The notes: generated by a model from the sequence alone, not told the origin. A DNA stretch of 64,000 nucleotides from Thermoflexus hugenholtzii JAD2 (GCA_945903275.1 CAMDNW010000005.1:1-64000), one strand, 5' to 3'. Shown: positions 7,845 to 17,043, counted from the stretch's first letter. Made by a program: numbers and translations.

Positions 7845-9203
7845 TCAGCCGACTTTTTGGCCCTCGAGTGCTTCGATGAGATATGGCTCCACCGGGACGG
7901 ATTTCGGCCAGAAAGTGTTGTCTTCATAGCCTGCGCGTAGTTCCTCTTGAGTCACGCCGAGCATGCCGCAGAGGACATCGATGTTGTTCTCGCCACACAG
8001 CGGCCCGCCGCGGTCGACGGGCGTGGGCGTCTTCGACATTTTCCACGGAGCCTGCTGGATCGGCCACGTGCCGAGCACCGGATGCGGCGCCGGTTCGTAC
8101 ATGCCACGGTGCTTCAACTGGGGGTCGTGCTCGACACGATCCTCGCTGCTCTGCACCGCCATAGCGGGAACACCGCCTGACTGGCACATCGCGGTGAGTT
8201 CGTACTTATCCAGATTAGCGGCCCACTCTTGGATGTGCTCATCCAATGCTTCCTGGTGCTCGAGGCGGCCATTAAGTGTGTCGAAACGGGCATCGGCCCA
8301 GGCCGGGTTGCCCATGACGCGCCTGAGGTTTTGCCATTGCTCATCCGTCTCGCAGACGATCACAGACCAGTCGTTGTGGCCGTCGCCTTTGGTGCGGTAC
8401 GAGTTATGCGGTGCGGAGATCGGGCCGCGGTGATTGTACACCTTGGGGGTTCCGGGCCAGACGCTGCGGTCTCCGGGCGGGTAGCCCTCGCGACGCACGC
8501 CCCGGCCGTTCACGGTGAGGTCGAGCAAGGCGGGGCCGGTGAGGGTCATTGCAGCGGCGACCTGTGAGAGATCGACGTGCTGGCCTTCGCCGGTGTTGTG
8601 CCGGTGCTGCAGCGCAGTGAGCACCCCGATCGCACCGTACATGCCGCCGGTGTCGTCCATGTACGACCAGCCCCAGCCTGCCGGCTGCTTGCCAGGAAGG
8701 CCGGAGGTGAACGTCAGGCCAGAAAGCGCCTGTACCGATGGCCCCATCGTCTGGTACTCGGCACGCGGGCCGGTTTGGCCGAATCCAGCCATCGAGACGT
8801 AGATGATGTCCTTCTTGACGGCCTGCATCTCCTGGAAGGAGAGGCCCCACGACTTCAATACCCCGGCGCTGAAGTTCTCGATCACGACATCGGACTGCGC
8901 GATCAGATCCTTCGCGAGTTGGAGACCGCGAGGGGAGCGCAGGTTCAGCGTGGCGCTCCGTTTCATGGCGTGCATGTCGCTGAAGTGGCCATCGGAGTTC
9001 ATGCTCCGCGGCACGCCTTCAGGGGTGGTGCCCATACCGGGCACGTTACGCACGACTCGACCGGTGGAGCCGCCGATTGCCGGGTCGGGCCATTCGACCT
9101 TGATGACATCGGCACCGAGCAAGGCGAGCCAGCGGCAGGCCCACGGGCCAGCGCGCACCCATGTGAAGTCGACGACGCGTACTCCTTCGAGCGGTCTTAC
9201 CAT
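7845..9203 (-). CDS. CaiB/BaiF class III CoA-transferase, type A subunit
   Basis: The true start is the ATG at 9203 (MVRPLEGVRVVDFTW), preceded by AGAGGAGA; the ORF extension to 9491 has no homology. 452 residues with the CoA-transferase III layout: an N-terminal Rossmann-like half with ADVIKVEWP, ENFSAGVLKSWG and a YVSMAGFGQTGP strand, then YMDDTGGMYG near 181-190, whose first Asp aligns with catalytic Asp169 of formyl-CoA transferase, then TGEGQHVDLSQ. The enzyme moves CoA between carboxylic acids through aspartyl-CoA anhydride chemistry. The acid substrates are unknown. The adjacent type B gene is broken, so this subunit may act alone or borrow another B. Confidence 0.9.
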   Translation of the reverse strand: MVRPLEGVRVVDFTWVRAGPWACRWLALLGADVIKVEWPDPAIGGSTGRVVRNVPGMGTTPEGVPRSMNSDGHFSDMHAMKRSATLNLRSPRGLQLAKDLIAQSDVVIENFSAGVLKSWGLSFQEMQAVKKDIIYVSMAGFGQTGPRAEYQTMGPSVQALSGLTFTSGLPGKQPAGWGWSYMDDTGGMYGAIGVLTALQHRHNTGEGQHVDLSQVAAAMTLTGPALLDLTVNGRGVRREGYPPGDRSVWPGTPKVYNHRGPISAPHNSYRTKGDGHNDWSVIVCETDEQWQNLRRVMGNPAWADARFDTLNGRLEHQEALDEHIQEWAANLDKYELTAMCQSGGVPAMAVQSSEDRVEHDPQLKHRGMYEPAPHPVLGTWPIQQAPWKMSKTPTPVDRGGPLCGENNIDVLCGMLGVTQEELRAGYEDNTFWPKSVPVEPYLIEALEGQKVG

Positions 9204-9657
9204 CAGAGTCTCCTCTCGGCTGGCATCGGGGGCACCCCGACCTCGTCCGTGCCGCAGGCACGGACGGATTGCGGTAGGTATACCACTTTCGTGATGCGCC
9301 TCGAAAGGGGGGAGGCCGCCAAAGCGGGCCGGCTGGCGCGGGGAAGGCGAGCATCGCCGCTGCGGAGGAGGGTGCGGCGGACTGAGGTAGGGTGAAGGCA
9401 AGGAGCAGTGCAGTGCTGCGATCGTGGTCGCGGCCAAGCGTGCAGCGGGTGGAACAATACGAGGCGATGATAATCGGTGCTCCACGCGCACGGCACCACG
9501 CGGAACCTGTGTTGCGTGATCGTGGCTGGACAGGTTGTGTTTTTAGAACGCCTTGTGGGTGGATGCGTTCGTATCAGTCTCGTGGGGCGGGGGCCAGTCA
9601 GGCAGGGAAAGAGGATCAAGAAACTGGAAAGGTCTGTGCTGGCGAGAGGATCGGGCG
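9204..9657. other. Intergenic region with a short hairpin
   Basis: About 450 bases with no recognisable gene on either strand. A 10-bp perfect hairpin (CGTCCGTGCC-GCA-complement) lies at 9244-9266, some 40 bases upstream of the CoA-transferase start on the minus strand, so it would sit in that gene's leader. No homology is seen in the ORF translations. Confidence 0.4.
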
Positions 9658-10413
9658 CTAAGCCACTCGCTTTGCGACGACAACATCACGATCTAGGTAT
9701 TCGCCAAAGCCAGTGGTCACGTCGTAGACGATGCGCCCGCCGCACGTGATGAGCGTGATCCACTCTTCCCCGAACTTGCGGGCAGATGGATTCAGAATCT
9801 CGACCATGGGCATCTTGTTGATGTCGTACCGAATGTTGCTTGTGATTTGGTAGCGGATCGTGCGGCCGTCAGCCATGTTCACGAAGATCGATTCACCGAG
9901 TTTGGCCTGGTGCACCTGATAGAACGGGCCCTGTAGGTGGTTCCAAGTCTCATGTGCGGAGAAGATCGCGTTACCCGATTGGCCGGGCTTTGGGAAGTCA
10001 GGATAGAACCCAACTGAGTAGTTCCCATCGATAGGCGACTGCATTTCCCCGTTTACGACCCCCACGATTTCGATGTAGTGGTCGAGTCTCAATGTGGGAG
10101 CGCTGATGCGGGCGAGGCCGTACTGGTTCGCTGGCACGATGCCTGTATGCGGTGGTGGCGGTGGAAAGTAGAGAGGCGGCGTTCTGACAGGCGTTGGCGC
10201 TGCGGTTGGAGTGGGCGAGGGAGCCGGTGTTGGAGTGGTAGTTGGGGTTGATGTGGTGACGATGACGGCCATCTCGATCGGTTGCGTTGACTGTTTGGCC
10301 ATCACGCGAGTGCCTAGTACGACCGCTACGCCGAGCAGGGCGACGACCATCAGCGCCGCAGGGACCGCGATTCCGGGACGCTGACGCATGCGTTGTAGTA
10401 GGTTTCCTGCCAC
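9658..10413 (-). CDS. Membrane-anchored sortase (class D/E/F-like)
   Basis: 251 residues: a cytoplasmic tail, one N-terminal membrane helix (about 15-35), a long Pro/Thr-rich spacer (about 50-90), then a sortase beta-barrel. The catalytic triad can be placed: His154 in FSAHETW, Cys224 in the LITCGG motif (sortase TLxTC) and Arg249 near the end (VVVAKR). Sortases cleave a sorting signal in secreted proteins and join them to another protein or to the cell wall. No protein with an LPxTG-like signal is apparent nearby, so the substrate is elsewhere. The gene stands alone. Its presence fits a cell with one membrane and an exposed wall or surface layer. Confidence 0.88.
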   Translation of the reverse strand: MAGNLLQRMRQRPGIAVPAALMVVALLGVAVVLGTRVMAKQSTQPIEMAVIVTTSTPTTTPTPAPSPTPTAAPTPVRTPPLYFPPPPPHTGIVPANQYGLARISAPTLRLDHYIEIVGVVNGEMQSPIDGNYSVGFYPDFPKPGQSGNAIFSAHETWNHLQGPFYQVHQAKLGESIFVNMADGRTIRYQITSNIRYDINKMPMVEILNPSARKFGEEWITLITCGGRIVYDVTTGFGEYLDRDVVVAKRVA

Positions 10414-10600
10414 TTGTGTGTCGAGAATCCGGTACTGTTGCGTGAGTGTCCAGCCCCCATCCGCCGTTCAACCCTGCTTGGCCGCGTGTTATGCAGTCGT
10501 GCCGCCGACACACCTGTGCCAGTGGCGGTCTGCTCGTGCGGCGCCGCAGCGGCTACCGATGAGTGGATCATAGGGAGGACCGGTAGAGAGCGGGAGACGA

Positions 10601-10642
10601 GACACTGTGAGGGCGGGCCTCGTAGCCCGCCCTCACAGTGTC
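10601..10642 (-). terminator. Hairpin terminator of the first molybdenum-subunit gene
   Basis: An 18-bp perfect stem starting GACACTGTGAGGGCGGGC with a 6-base loop (CTCGTA) lies 17 bases after the stop codon at 10660. No U-tract follows on the minus strand. This is one of the longest perfect stems in the window. Confidence 0.75.
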
Positions 10643-10659
10643 GTGCTACGAGGCCATCG

Positions 10660-12975
10660 CTAGGAAGCGGCGTCGACACCCTTCTCGCCATCGCGGTCAA
10701 GGATCTGGTCGAGCAGTACGCGCGGCGTCGCAGGGAGCGAGCGCGGGCGTACGCCGATTGCATCGGCGATCGCGTTGGAGATGGCGCCCATGGGCGGCAC
10801 GATCGGGATTTCGCCGACGCCGCGGACGCCCATCGGGTGGCCGGGGTTCGGGATTTCCAAGACGATCGTGTCGATCATCGGGAGGTCGAGCGCGGTGGGC
10901 ATGCGGTAGTCCAACAGGCTGGCGTTCCGCAGCACGCCCTTGTCGTCGTAGAAGTACTCCTCGGTCAGCGCCATGCCGATGCCCTGTGCGGCGCCGCCCT
11001 GCAGCTGGCCCTCAACGTAGGAGGGGTGCATAGCCTTGCCGACATCGGTGACGCAGGTGTACCGGAGGATGGTGACCTTGCCGGTGTCCGTGTCGACCTG
11101 GACGTCCACGATGTGGCCGGCGTAGGTCGGGCCGCCGGTAGCCCCACCGGTGTCGATGTGGCCGGATACGGGGCCGCCAGTGCCCTGGAGCTGCGAGGCG
11201 AGCTGGCGGAATGTCATGGTCTTCGGCTTGCCGTCTTCGCTGGCGGGGCCGGTGAGCGATGCGTCCGGTTCCCATGTGACGTTGGCGACATCGGTCTCCC
11301 AGATCTTGGCGGCGCGCTCGATGAGGCGCTCCTTGATCTGTTTGGCGACCTTGTAAATGCTCGCCGAGGTGCCGGAGGCGGTGCCGCTGCCGGCGGTGAG
11401 CGTGCTGTAGCCGATCGCGTCCGTGTCCATTACTCGCACCTTGATGGACTCGTAGGGGATGCCGAGGACTTCGGCGACGGTCATGGCCTCGGTGGCGCGG
11501 AGGCCGCCGATGTCGACAGCGCCAGTGTTCACGCTGACCGTGCCGTCGTTGTTCACGACGGCGTTGATGCTGTGCGAGCCGGATCCGGCGTGCCAAAAGC
11601 CCATTGCGACGCCACGGCCAGTGTTGGAGCCGGTGAGTTCCGAGCGGTAGTGGGCGCTGTTCTTCAGGGACTCCATGACTTCCTGGTTGCCGCTCAGCGG
11701 GAGCACCATGCCGTTGGCGCGGCGGTCGCCCTGCTTGGAGGCGTTCTGGATGCGGAGATCCATCGGTTCGCGGTCGAGGCGCTCGGCGAGTTCATCGATG
11801 AGGGACTCGCAGGCGAAGGTCGGGGCGGGGACGCCGGGGGCGCGGTAGGCCGCGTTGCGGGGGCGGTTCACGACGACGTCGTAGCCATCCACCAGCGTGT
11901 TGGGGATGTTGTAGTTGCCGAAGGCGTGGTTGGCGCCGCCGCCGACACCGGAGCCCGGCCATGCGCCCGCCTCGTAGGCCATCCAGAACTGGGCGGCGAC
12001 GATGGTGCCGTCATTCTTGGCGCCCATCTTGCCTCGGATGTAGGTGCCGGAGGTGGGGCCGGTGGCCTGAATGACTTCCTCGCGGGTCATGGTCAGTTTG
12101 ACGGGGCGGCCGGTCTTCTGCGCGAGGATTGCAGCGAGCGGCTCACAGTAGAGGCGGTTCTTGCCGCCGAAGCCGCCGCCGATTTCCATCGGGATGGCGC
12201 GGATGCGGGAAGACGGGATCTTGAGGATCGTGGCGAGCGGGTCGCGGACGATCTGGAAGATACCCTGCGAAGACGAGTAGATGACGAGGCTGCCGTCCGG
12301 GTTCCACAACGCGGTGGCGGTGTGGGGCTCGATATAGCCTTGGTGGGCGGTGCCGGTGTGGAACTCGTCCTCAACGATGATGTCGCAGTCAGCCCAGGCG
12401 GCGGCGACATCGCCCATGGCGAGTTGCAGGTGGCTGGCGATGTTGGTGGGCTTGTCCTCGGCGGCGTCCTTGGGGGCGCCCATTGGCTCGGCGGTGCGCA
12501 TGGTGGGGTGGAGGATGGGCGAGTCGGGCTGCATGGCGCGCTCGACGGTCATCACCGGGTCGAGGACTTCGTACTCGACCTCGATGAGAGCGATGGCGTC
12601 CTCGGCGATGTGCGGGTCGGTGGCGGCGACGGCGGCGACCGGGTGGCCGTAGTAGAGGGCCTTGTCGGTGGCGATGAAGTTGCTGATGAGGAAGCGGCGC
12701 GTGGTCGCGCCGGGGCCCGCGCCGGTGCGCTCGTCGTTCACGTCTGGGAAGTCCGCGGCGGTGACGACAGCCTCGACGCCGGGGAGGGCGAGGGCTTTCG
12801 AGACATCGATGCTCTTGATAATGGCGTGGGCGTGGGGGCTGCGCACGAGGCGCGCGTGGAGCATGCGCGGGAGGTGCACGTCGGCGCCGTAGTCGGCGCG
12901 GCCAGTGACCTTGTCGATGCCGTCGGGACGGATGGGGCGGGTGCCAATTATGCGGAACTTCTCAGTGGTGGTCAT
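10660..12975 (-). CDS. Xanthine dehydrogenase/aldehyde oxidase family molybdenum-binding subunit
   Basis: 771 residues, the usual length for a stand-alone large subunit. The N-terminal Ald_Xan_dh a/b-hammerhead domain (GRADYGADVHLPRMLHARLV) is followed by the MoCoBD domains. Visible cofactor motifs are GGGFGGK near 266-272, AYRAPG near 376-381, and a C-terminal GVGEIPIVPP near 718, whose Glu is the conserved catalytic base. It hydroxylates an unknown aldehyde, N-heterocycle or acyl-CoA substrate. The form I CO-dehydrogenase loop AYxCSFR is absent. The expected FAD and 2Fe-2S subunits are not adjacent. A diverged paralogue lies at 29386-31674. The start ATG follows GAAAGGGTGACC. Confidence 0.9.
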   Translation of the reverse strand: MTTTEKFRIIGTRPIRPDGIDKVTGRADYGADVHLPRMLHARLVRSPHAHAIIKSIDVSKALALPGVEAVVTAADFPDVNDERTGAGPGATTRRFLISNFIATDKALYYGHPVAAVAATDPHIAEDAIALIEVEYEVLDPVMTVERAMQPDSPILHPTMRTAEPMGAPKDAAEDKPTNIASHLQLAMGDVAAAWADCDIIVEDEFHTGTAHQGYIEPHTATALWNPDGSLVIYSSSQGIFQIVRDPLATILKIPSSRIRAIPMEIGGGFGGKNRLYCEPLAAILAQKTGRPVKLTMTREEVIQATGPTSGTYIRGKMGAKNDGTIVAAQFWMAYEAGAWPGSGVGGGANHAFGNYNIPNTLVDGYDVVVNRPRNAAYRAPGVPAPTFACESLIDELAERLDREPMDLRIQNASKQGDRRANGMVLPLSGNQEVMESLKNSAHYRSELTGSNTGRGVAMGFWHAGSGSHSINAVVNNDGTVSVNTGAVDIGGLRATEAMTVAEVLGIPYESIKVRVMDTDAIGYSTLTAGSGTASGTSASIYKVAKQIKERLIERAAKIWETDVANVTWEPDASLTGPASEDGKPKTMTFRQLASQLQGTGGPVSGHIDTGGATGGPTYAGHIVDVQVDTDTGKVTILRYTCVTDVGKAMHPSYVEGQLQGGAAQGIGMALTEEYFYDDKGVLRNASLLDYRMPTALDLPMIDTIVLEIPNPGHPMGVRGVGEIPIVPPMGAISNAIADAIGVRPRSLPATPRVLLDQILDRDGEKGVDAAS

Positions 12976-13261
12976 CGGTCACCCTTTCGGCGTGGTCTCA
13001 CGGATATGCGGGACAGTATAGCGCCTGCCCATTACCGGTCTCAGCCACGAGCTGAACGTGCGAGGATCGTGTAGTAGAGCGCGTGCAGGTGCATTTGATG
13101 GCCTCGACGAGGGGATTTGGGGTGTGGTGCGCTTCGGAGGTGGATTCGGCACGGTAGGCCGCGAACGGCCCACCGCGCGCCACAATCGGAAGCGATGGGG
13201 GGCGTGGCGGTCTATCATCCGCGCGGCGGATGCCGAAGGTGGGTGGGGATAGGACGCGAAC

Positions 13262-13810
13262 GTGACGAGTGAACCATTGCAGCCGCGTGCGAGGGCGCTG
13301 GCGCGGGAGGCGCGGCTGCTGCTGACTGAGGAGATATTGCCTGCAGGGGCGTTTGTGTCGTTGCCGGTGCCGGTGTTGCGGGACGGTGTGGTGGCGGCCT
13401 CGTTCTTTGGGGCGATGACGGTGGCTAGCGAGGATGGGACAAACGAGGAGATGTACGCACCGGCGGTGGAGTTGATGCTGGACTGGGCGACGGGGCAGCA
13501 GATCGATCTGCGGGTGCTGCGGCCAGCGGTTCCGACGGCGGGGTCGATGCCGGTGGCGGAGATTCGCCCGGTGAACTTCCAGTTGCGGATGCCTCCGGGG
13601 ATGGAGGCGAACTTGGAAGCGCAGATTGAGCGGCTGCACGGGCTGCTGGATGCGGCGGTGCGGCGGTATGGGGTGTCGCCGCAGCGGCCGCCGATGGACG
13701 ATGGGACACGGTACCTAGAGCAGTGGGAGGACCTGGTGCCTCGGACGGCGCGGGCGTACTACACGGCGCTGAATCCTGACTTCTTCGCGTGGGTGGCGCG
13801 GGGGCGGTAG
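13262..13810 (+). CDS. Hypothetical protein, 182 residues
   Basis: GTG start at 13262; no family is recognised. The protein is soluble, with no signal peptide or membrane helix. It contains a mixed alpha/beta N-terminal half (GAFVSLPVPVLRDGVVAASFFGA), a possible helix (EEMYAPAVELMLDWATG), a coiled segment around EANLEAQIERLHGLLDAAVRRY and an aromatic C-terminus (RAYYTALNPDFFAWVARGR). Codon use and the lack of competing stops support it as real. It is transcribed divergently from the molybdenum-subunit gene and has its own hairpin downstream. Confidence 0.7.
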   Translation: MTSEPLQPRARALAREARLLLTEEILPAGAFVSLPVPVLRDGVVAASFFGAMTVASEDGTNEEMYAPAVELMLDWATGQQIDLRVLRPAVPTAGSMPVAEIRPVNFQLRMPPGMEANLEAQIERLHGLLDAAVRRYGVSPQRPPMDDGTRYLEQWEDLVPRTARAYYTALNPDFFAWVARGR

Positions 13811-13851
13811 TGCGGGGCGCGCGACGCGCGCGGGACAAAAGGACAGCAGGA

Positions 13852-13872
13852 AGGCGGCCACACGGGCCGCCT
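13852..13872 (+). terminator. Hairpin terminator after the 182-residue hypothetical gene
   Basis: AGGCGGCC pairs with GGCCGCCT across a 5-base loop, and imperfect flanking complementarity (GGACAGC with GCTGTTGTCC) extends the stem. It starts 41 bases past the stop at 13810. Confidence 0.6.
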
Positions 13873-13904
13873 CGCTGTTGTCCCGTTGAGGGCGACGTTG
13901 GGCA

Positions 13905-14160
13905 CCACATGGTGTTGAAGGTTTCGCAGACCTGCACCATGTCGCCGCCGGCGAGGACGAGGCAGCCCTTGGCGGTCTTCACGGTGGCCTCGAGGGTGCC
14001 GGCCTTGAGCACGCTGTAGCCGCTGATCTCGGCGGGGCCACCGCCACCGGTCATGCCATTGCCGTCGACCATCTGCACTTTGCTGACGGGGTTACCGCCG
14101 TCGACCACAGCTGCGCCGAGGCCCTCGAGCCACTTCGCTGGAACGGGGACGGGCTTGCTG
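13905..14160 (-). pseudogene. YCII/DGPF-like protein, truncated remnant
   Basis: A minus-strand frame reads AKWLEGLGAAVVDGGNPV, then SGYSVLKAGTLEATVKTAKGC and VQVCETFNTM, which matches the C-terminal two-thirds of small YCII-related (DGPF) proteins. The N-terminal strand expected before this is absent: the frame instead runs into a Pro-rich stretch and a G-run at about 14177-14186. There is no stop at the usual C-terminus. The remnant lies between two hairpins and is probably not expressed as a functional protein. Confidence 0.5.
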
Positions 14161-14238
14161 GATGGGTGCGCCGAGCGGGGGGGGGTGGTGGGCGAGATCG
14201 GAGGGAGCGGTGGTGTGTGGTGGTGTGCGGTGGTGTGG

Positions 14239-14285
14239 CGACTACCCGCTCGTCCTGCGACAGGCTCAGGATGAGCGGGTAGTCG
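14239..14285. repeat. REP-like palindromic repeat
   Basis: CGACTACCCGCTCGTCCTG and a near-perfect complement (one G-U type mismatch) flank a 9-base spacer reading CGACAGGCT. The core, TCCTGCGACAGGCTCAGGA, belongs to a type of short palindromic intergenic repeat often seen in many copies in environmental bacterial genomes. A possibly related unit lies near 37110-37160. Confidence 0.6.
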
Positions 14286-14340
14286 GGGAGTGAGGGTTGA
14301 GTGGTGGTGGGATCAGAGGAGTGCGGATGTGGATTGAAAG

Positions 14341-14372
14341 CAGCAGGGCGGGCCATATGGCCCGCCCTGCTG
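14341..14372 (-). terminator. Palindromic hairpin terminator of the thiolase gene
   Basis: A 32-base perfect palindrome (CAGCAGGGCGGGCC-ATAT-complement) lies 24 bases past the thiolase stop at 14397. The minus-strand tail starts CTTTCAATCC. Confidence 0.75.
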
Positions 14373-14396
14373 GGTGTTGCATCGCTGCGGAGCGAG

Positions 14397-15587
14397 TTAC
14401 TCCTTGGTGGCGATGAAGGAGGAAGCACTGCCGAAGGGGCCCGTTTCGCAGAGGGCGACCTGTGCGTTGGGAACCTGCCGGACACCGGCGGTGCCCATCA
14501 TCTGCATCGCGGTCTCCATGACATGCCCGAAGCCGTGCACGCGACCGCTGCCGAGGTTACCGCCGGACATGTTGAGCGGGTCGGTGCCGCCGCGACCGAT
14601 GGTGGCCGGCTGCGCCCACGCGTGGGCCTCGCCCTGCGGCGCGAAGCCGAAGGCTTCGATCCACATCCATACCATCGGGCTGAAGCCGTCATAGACGTGC
14701 TTCACGTTGATGTCACTCGGCTTCTGGCCGGCGCTGTCGTAGAGGTTGCGGGCGTGCCACGAGTTCATCTCTTCGAGGTTCTCGAGGGGTTCGGCGGCGC
14801 CGGTGCCGCGGTGGTGCCACGGGATGGCGGCCATGCCCGAGACGTAGCCACCGGGGTGTGGGGTGTTCTTGGCGCGATCCTCGGTGGTCATGACGACTGC
14901 GAGGACGCCGTCACACGGCATGTCGTTGTCGAAGATGTTCATCGGGTAGCCGATGAGGCGCGCGTTCAGGTAGTCCTCTTCGGTGATGAGGCGGCCTCGC
15001 CACACCGACTGGGGGGTGTCTTGGCCGTTCTTGTGGGCGGTGATGACGTAGCCGGCCATCTCCTCGCGCTTGGCGTTGTACTTGGCCAGATAGCGTTGGT
15101 AGGTGACCGACTGGCCGGAGCCGCCGACGCCGTGGCCGTAGGAGGTAGTGAAGGCGGAGTTGCCGGGAGCACGGTTGCTGCTGATCTGGCGGTAGCGCAC
15201 GCCAGCCGGGTGGTGGCCGGTGCGGATGACGAGCGCGTAGTTCACGGCGCCCGCGCCGAGGGCCAGCGCGGCGCAGTGGATGCCACTGCAGGAGCCGGCG
15301 GCGACGGCTTCTGGCTGGAGCCAGAACTTGATGTTCTTCCACGGCATGACCGACATCATCTGTGAGACGTCGAGCCAGACGGTTGGGCCCTGGACGTTGC
15401 CCCAGTTGGGGTTGGCCCAGATGAAGATGCCGTCGATGTCCTCGACTTGGAGGCCAGCATCGGCGATCGCCATGGTGGCCGCTTCCTTGGCGTTGCTCGC
15501 CTTGGTGCGCGGCATGTACCGGCGGATCATGGTCCAGCCAGCACCCACGAATACCGGACGCTTGCCGGGGGGGAACTGAATTGTCAT
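14397..15587 (-). CDS. SCP-x/thiolase-like lipid-transfer protein
   Basis: The ATG at 15587 (MTIQFPPGKRP), with GGAGG ten bases upstream, gives 396 residues. The fold is thiolase-like, with the nucleophile-site Cys at about residue 100 in AAGSCSGIHCA and family segments DVSQMMSVMPW, GSGQSVTYQRY and the late GGNLGSGRVHGFGH loop. Such proteins catalyse thiolytic or retro-aldol cleavage of CoA thioesters, frequently together with a DUF35 protein. No DUF35 gene is adjacent, unlike the second thiolase at 50187. It is monocistronic, with its own hairpin. Confidence 0.85.
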   Translation of the reverse strand: MTIQFPPGKRPVFVGAGWTMIRRYMPRTKASNAKEAATMAIADAGLQVEDIDGIFIWANPNWGNVQGPTVWLDVSQMMSVMPWKNIKFWLQPEAVAAGSCSGIHCAALALGAGAVNYALVIRTGHHPAGVRYRQISSNRAPGNSAFTTSYGHGVGGSGQSVTYQRYLAKYNAKREEMAGYVITAHKNGQDTPQSVWRGRLITEEDYLNARLIGYPMNIFDNDMPCDGVLAVVMTTEDRAKNTPHPGGYVSGMAAIPWHHRGTGAAEPLENLEEMNSWHARNLYDSAGQKPSDINVKHVYDGFSPMVWMWIEAFGFAPQGEAHAWAQPATIGRGGTDPLNMSGGNLGSGRVHGFGHVMETAMQMMGTAGVRQVPNAQVALCETGPFGSASSFIATKE

Positions 15588-15765
15588 CGCTCGTACCTCC
15601 ATTAGTGAAGTCGGCTAACCGCCGCGCACTCTATCACGAATGCCGAGGCGTGGAACGGGGGTGGCGGGGAATTTCTCTCGCGTATCGCTTCCTCGGGCGC
15701 GCCGGTACGATTCGTGCCTTCCCGACTCGCCAGCCCGCCGGGCGGCGCACCAGCAGGGGGATTTA

Positions 15766-17040
15766 ATGCTGGCCAGAATCAAACGCCCGTTCTACGGCTG
15801 GTACATCGTAGGCGCGGCGATCGTATTACAAGTAATGCCTTCAGGACTGGTGATGAACGCCTTCGGCACGTACGTGGTGCTGCTGGAACGGGAGTTTGGC
15901 TGGAGCCGAGCGGTGCTCTCCGGGGCCTTCGCGGTGATGCGCATCGAGGAAGGGCTGCTGGGCCCGATCGAGGGCTGGCTGCTCGACAAGTTCGGGCCGC
16001 GCGCGGTGATGCGCGTGGGCACCATCCTGTTCGCTCTTGGCCTATTCATGTTCGCGCAGGTCGACTCGATCATCGACTTCTACATCGCGTTCACGGTGAT
16101 CGCGGTTGGGGTCTCGCTGGCTGGTTTTCTGGCACTGACGACGGCAGTCGTGAACTGGTTCGAACGCAAGCGGTCGATGGCGATGGGGCTGGCGCTGCTG
16201 GGCGGCGCGGCAGGTGGGCTGATCCTGCCGCTGGTGGTGAACGCCCTTGAGGTTTGGGGGTGGCGCACGGTCGCGAACGCGTCGGCGATCATTGTGCTAG
16301 TTGTTGGATTGCCGACCGTACAGGTGATCCGTGGCCGCCCGGAAGAATACGGGCTGTTGCAGGACGGACGGTCCCGGGATGAAACAGCTGGGGTGACAGC
16401 AGACGGGCAAGCTCGGTATGAGCCACCGATCGAATTCACCGCGCGTGAGGCGATGCGGGAGCGGGCGTTTTGGCTGATCTCGCTCGCACATGCGGCATCG
16501 GTGCTGGTGGTGTCGGTGGTGACCGTGCACTTCGCACTGCACGCGGTGGAGCTGGGCTACACGTTGCAGCAGGCGGCGCTGGTGATTGGGATTCAGACGG
16601 TCGCCAATCTCGTGGCGCGCCCAATCGGGGGGTGGGTAAGCGACCTCGTGGGTTCGCGTCTCGTCATCCTGCTTTCGATGCTCACACATGCGGTGGCGCT
16701 GCTGTTGCTCGCACATGCGGTGGAGTTCTGGATGCTCGCCGCGTTTGCGGTTCTGAACGGGCTCGCGTGGGGTACACGCGTGCCCGTGATCGTGGCGATG
16801 CGCGCGGAATACTTTGGATCGCGATCATTCGGCACCATCATGGGTATCTCGTCGGTGGTGGTGACGGCGGCCTCAGTGGTGGCGCCGGTGCTGGCGGGGT
16901 GGTCGTATGACGTGCTTGGTTCGTACACGCTGTCGTTCACGATCTTGGCTGTTCTGGCTGGCATGGGCTCACTGTTTGTGGTGTTCACGCCACCGCCGAC
17001 ACGCGCGAGTACGGCTCCCGCTGTGCCCGCTGAGAGATAG
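15766..17040 (+). CDS. MFS transporter (monocarboxylate/oxalate-formate type)
   Basis: The start ATG at 15766 (MLARIKRPFYGWYIVGAA) is placed by the family opening and an upstream GGGGG; it gives 424 residues and about 12 membrane helices. The opening FYGWYIV with a following GVFG-like region (MNAFGTYVVLLEREFGWSRAVLSGAF) is typical of the OFA/MCT-like branch, which moves small carboxylates in symport or antiport with protons. It lies 3 bases from the AEC carrier gene, so the two are co-transcribed and may serve uptake and export of related organic acids. Confidence 0.85.
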   Translation: MLARIKRPFYGWYIVGAAIVLQVMPSGLVMNAFGTYVVLLEREFGWSRAVLSGAFAVMRIEEGLLGPIEGWLLDKFGPRAVMRVGTILFALGLFMFAQVDSIIDFYIAFTVIAVGVSLAGFLALTTAVVNWFERKRSMAMGLALLGGAAGGLILPLVVNALEVWGWRTVANASAIIVLVVGLPTVQVIRGRPEEYGLLQDGRSRDETAGVTADGQARYEPPIEFTAREAMRERAFWLISLAHAASVLVVSVVTVHFALHAVELGYTLQQAALVIGIQTVANLVARPIGGWVSDLVGSRLVILLSMLTHAVALLLLAHAVEFWMLAAFAVLNGLAWGTRVPVIVAMRAEYFGSRSFGTIMGISSVVVTAASVVAPVLAGWSYDVLGSYTLSFTILAVLAGMGSLFVVFTPPPTRASTAPAVPAER

Positions 17041-17043
17041 CGC

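Noticed and set aside
9244-9266. Hairpin as terminator of the sortase gene
   Set aside because: It lies about 390 bases from the sortase stop and only 40 bases before the CoA-transferase start, so a terminator role for the sortase is unlikely.
10660-12975. Form I CO dehydrogenase large subunit
   Set aside because: The active-site loop AYxCSFR is absent; the corresponding region reads AYRAPG as in other XDH-family members.
10414-13074. 886-residue plus-strand ORF
   Set aside because: It is codon-aligned antisense of the molybdenum-subunit gene; Gly/Val/Asp repeats with no recognisable domain.
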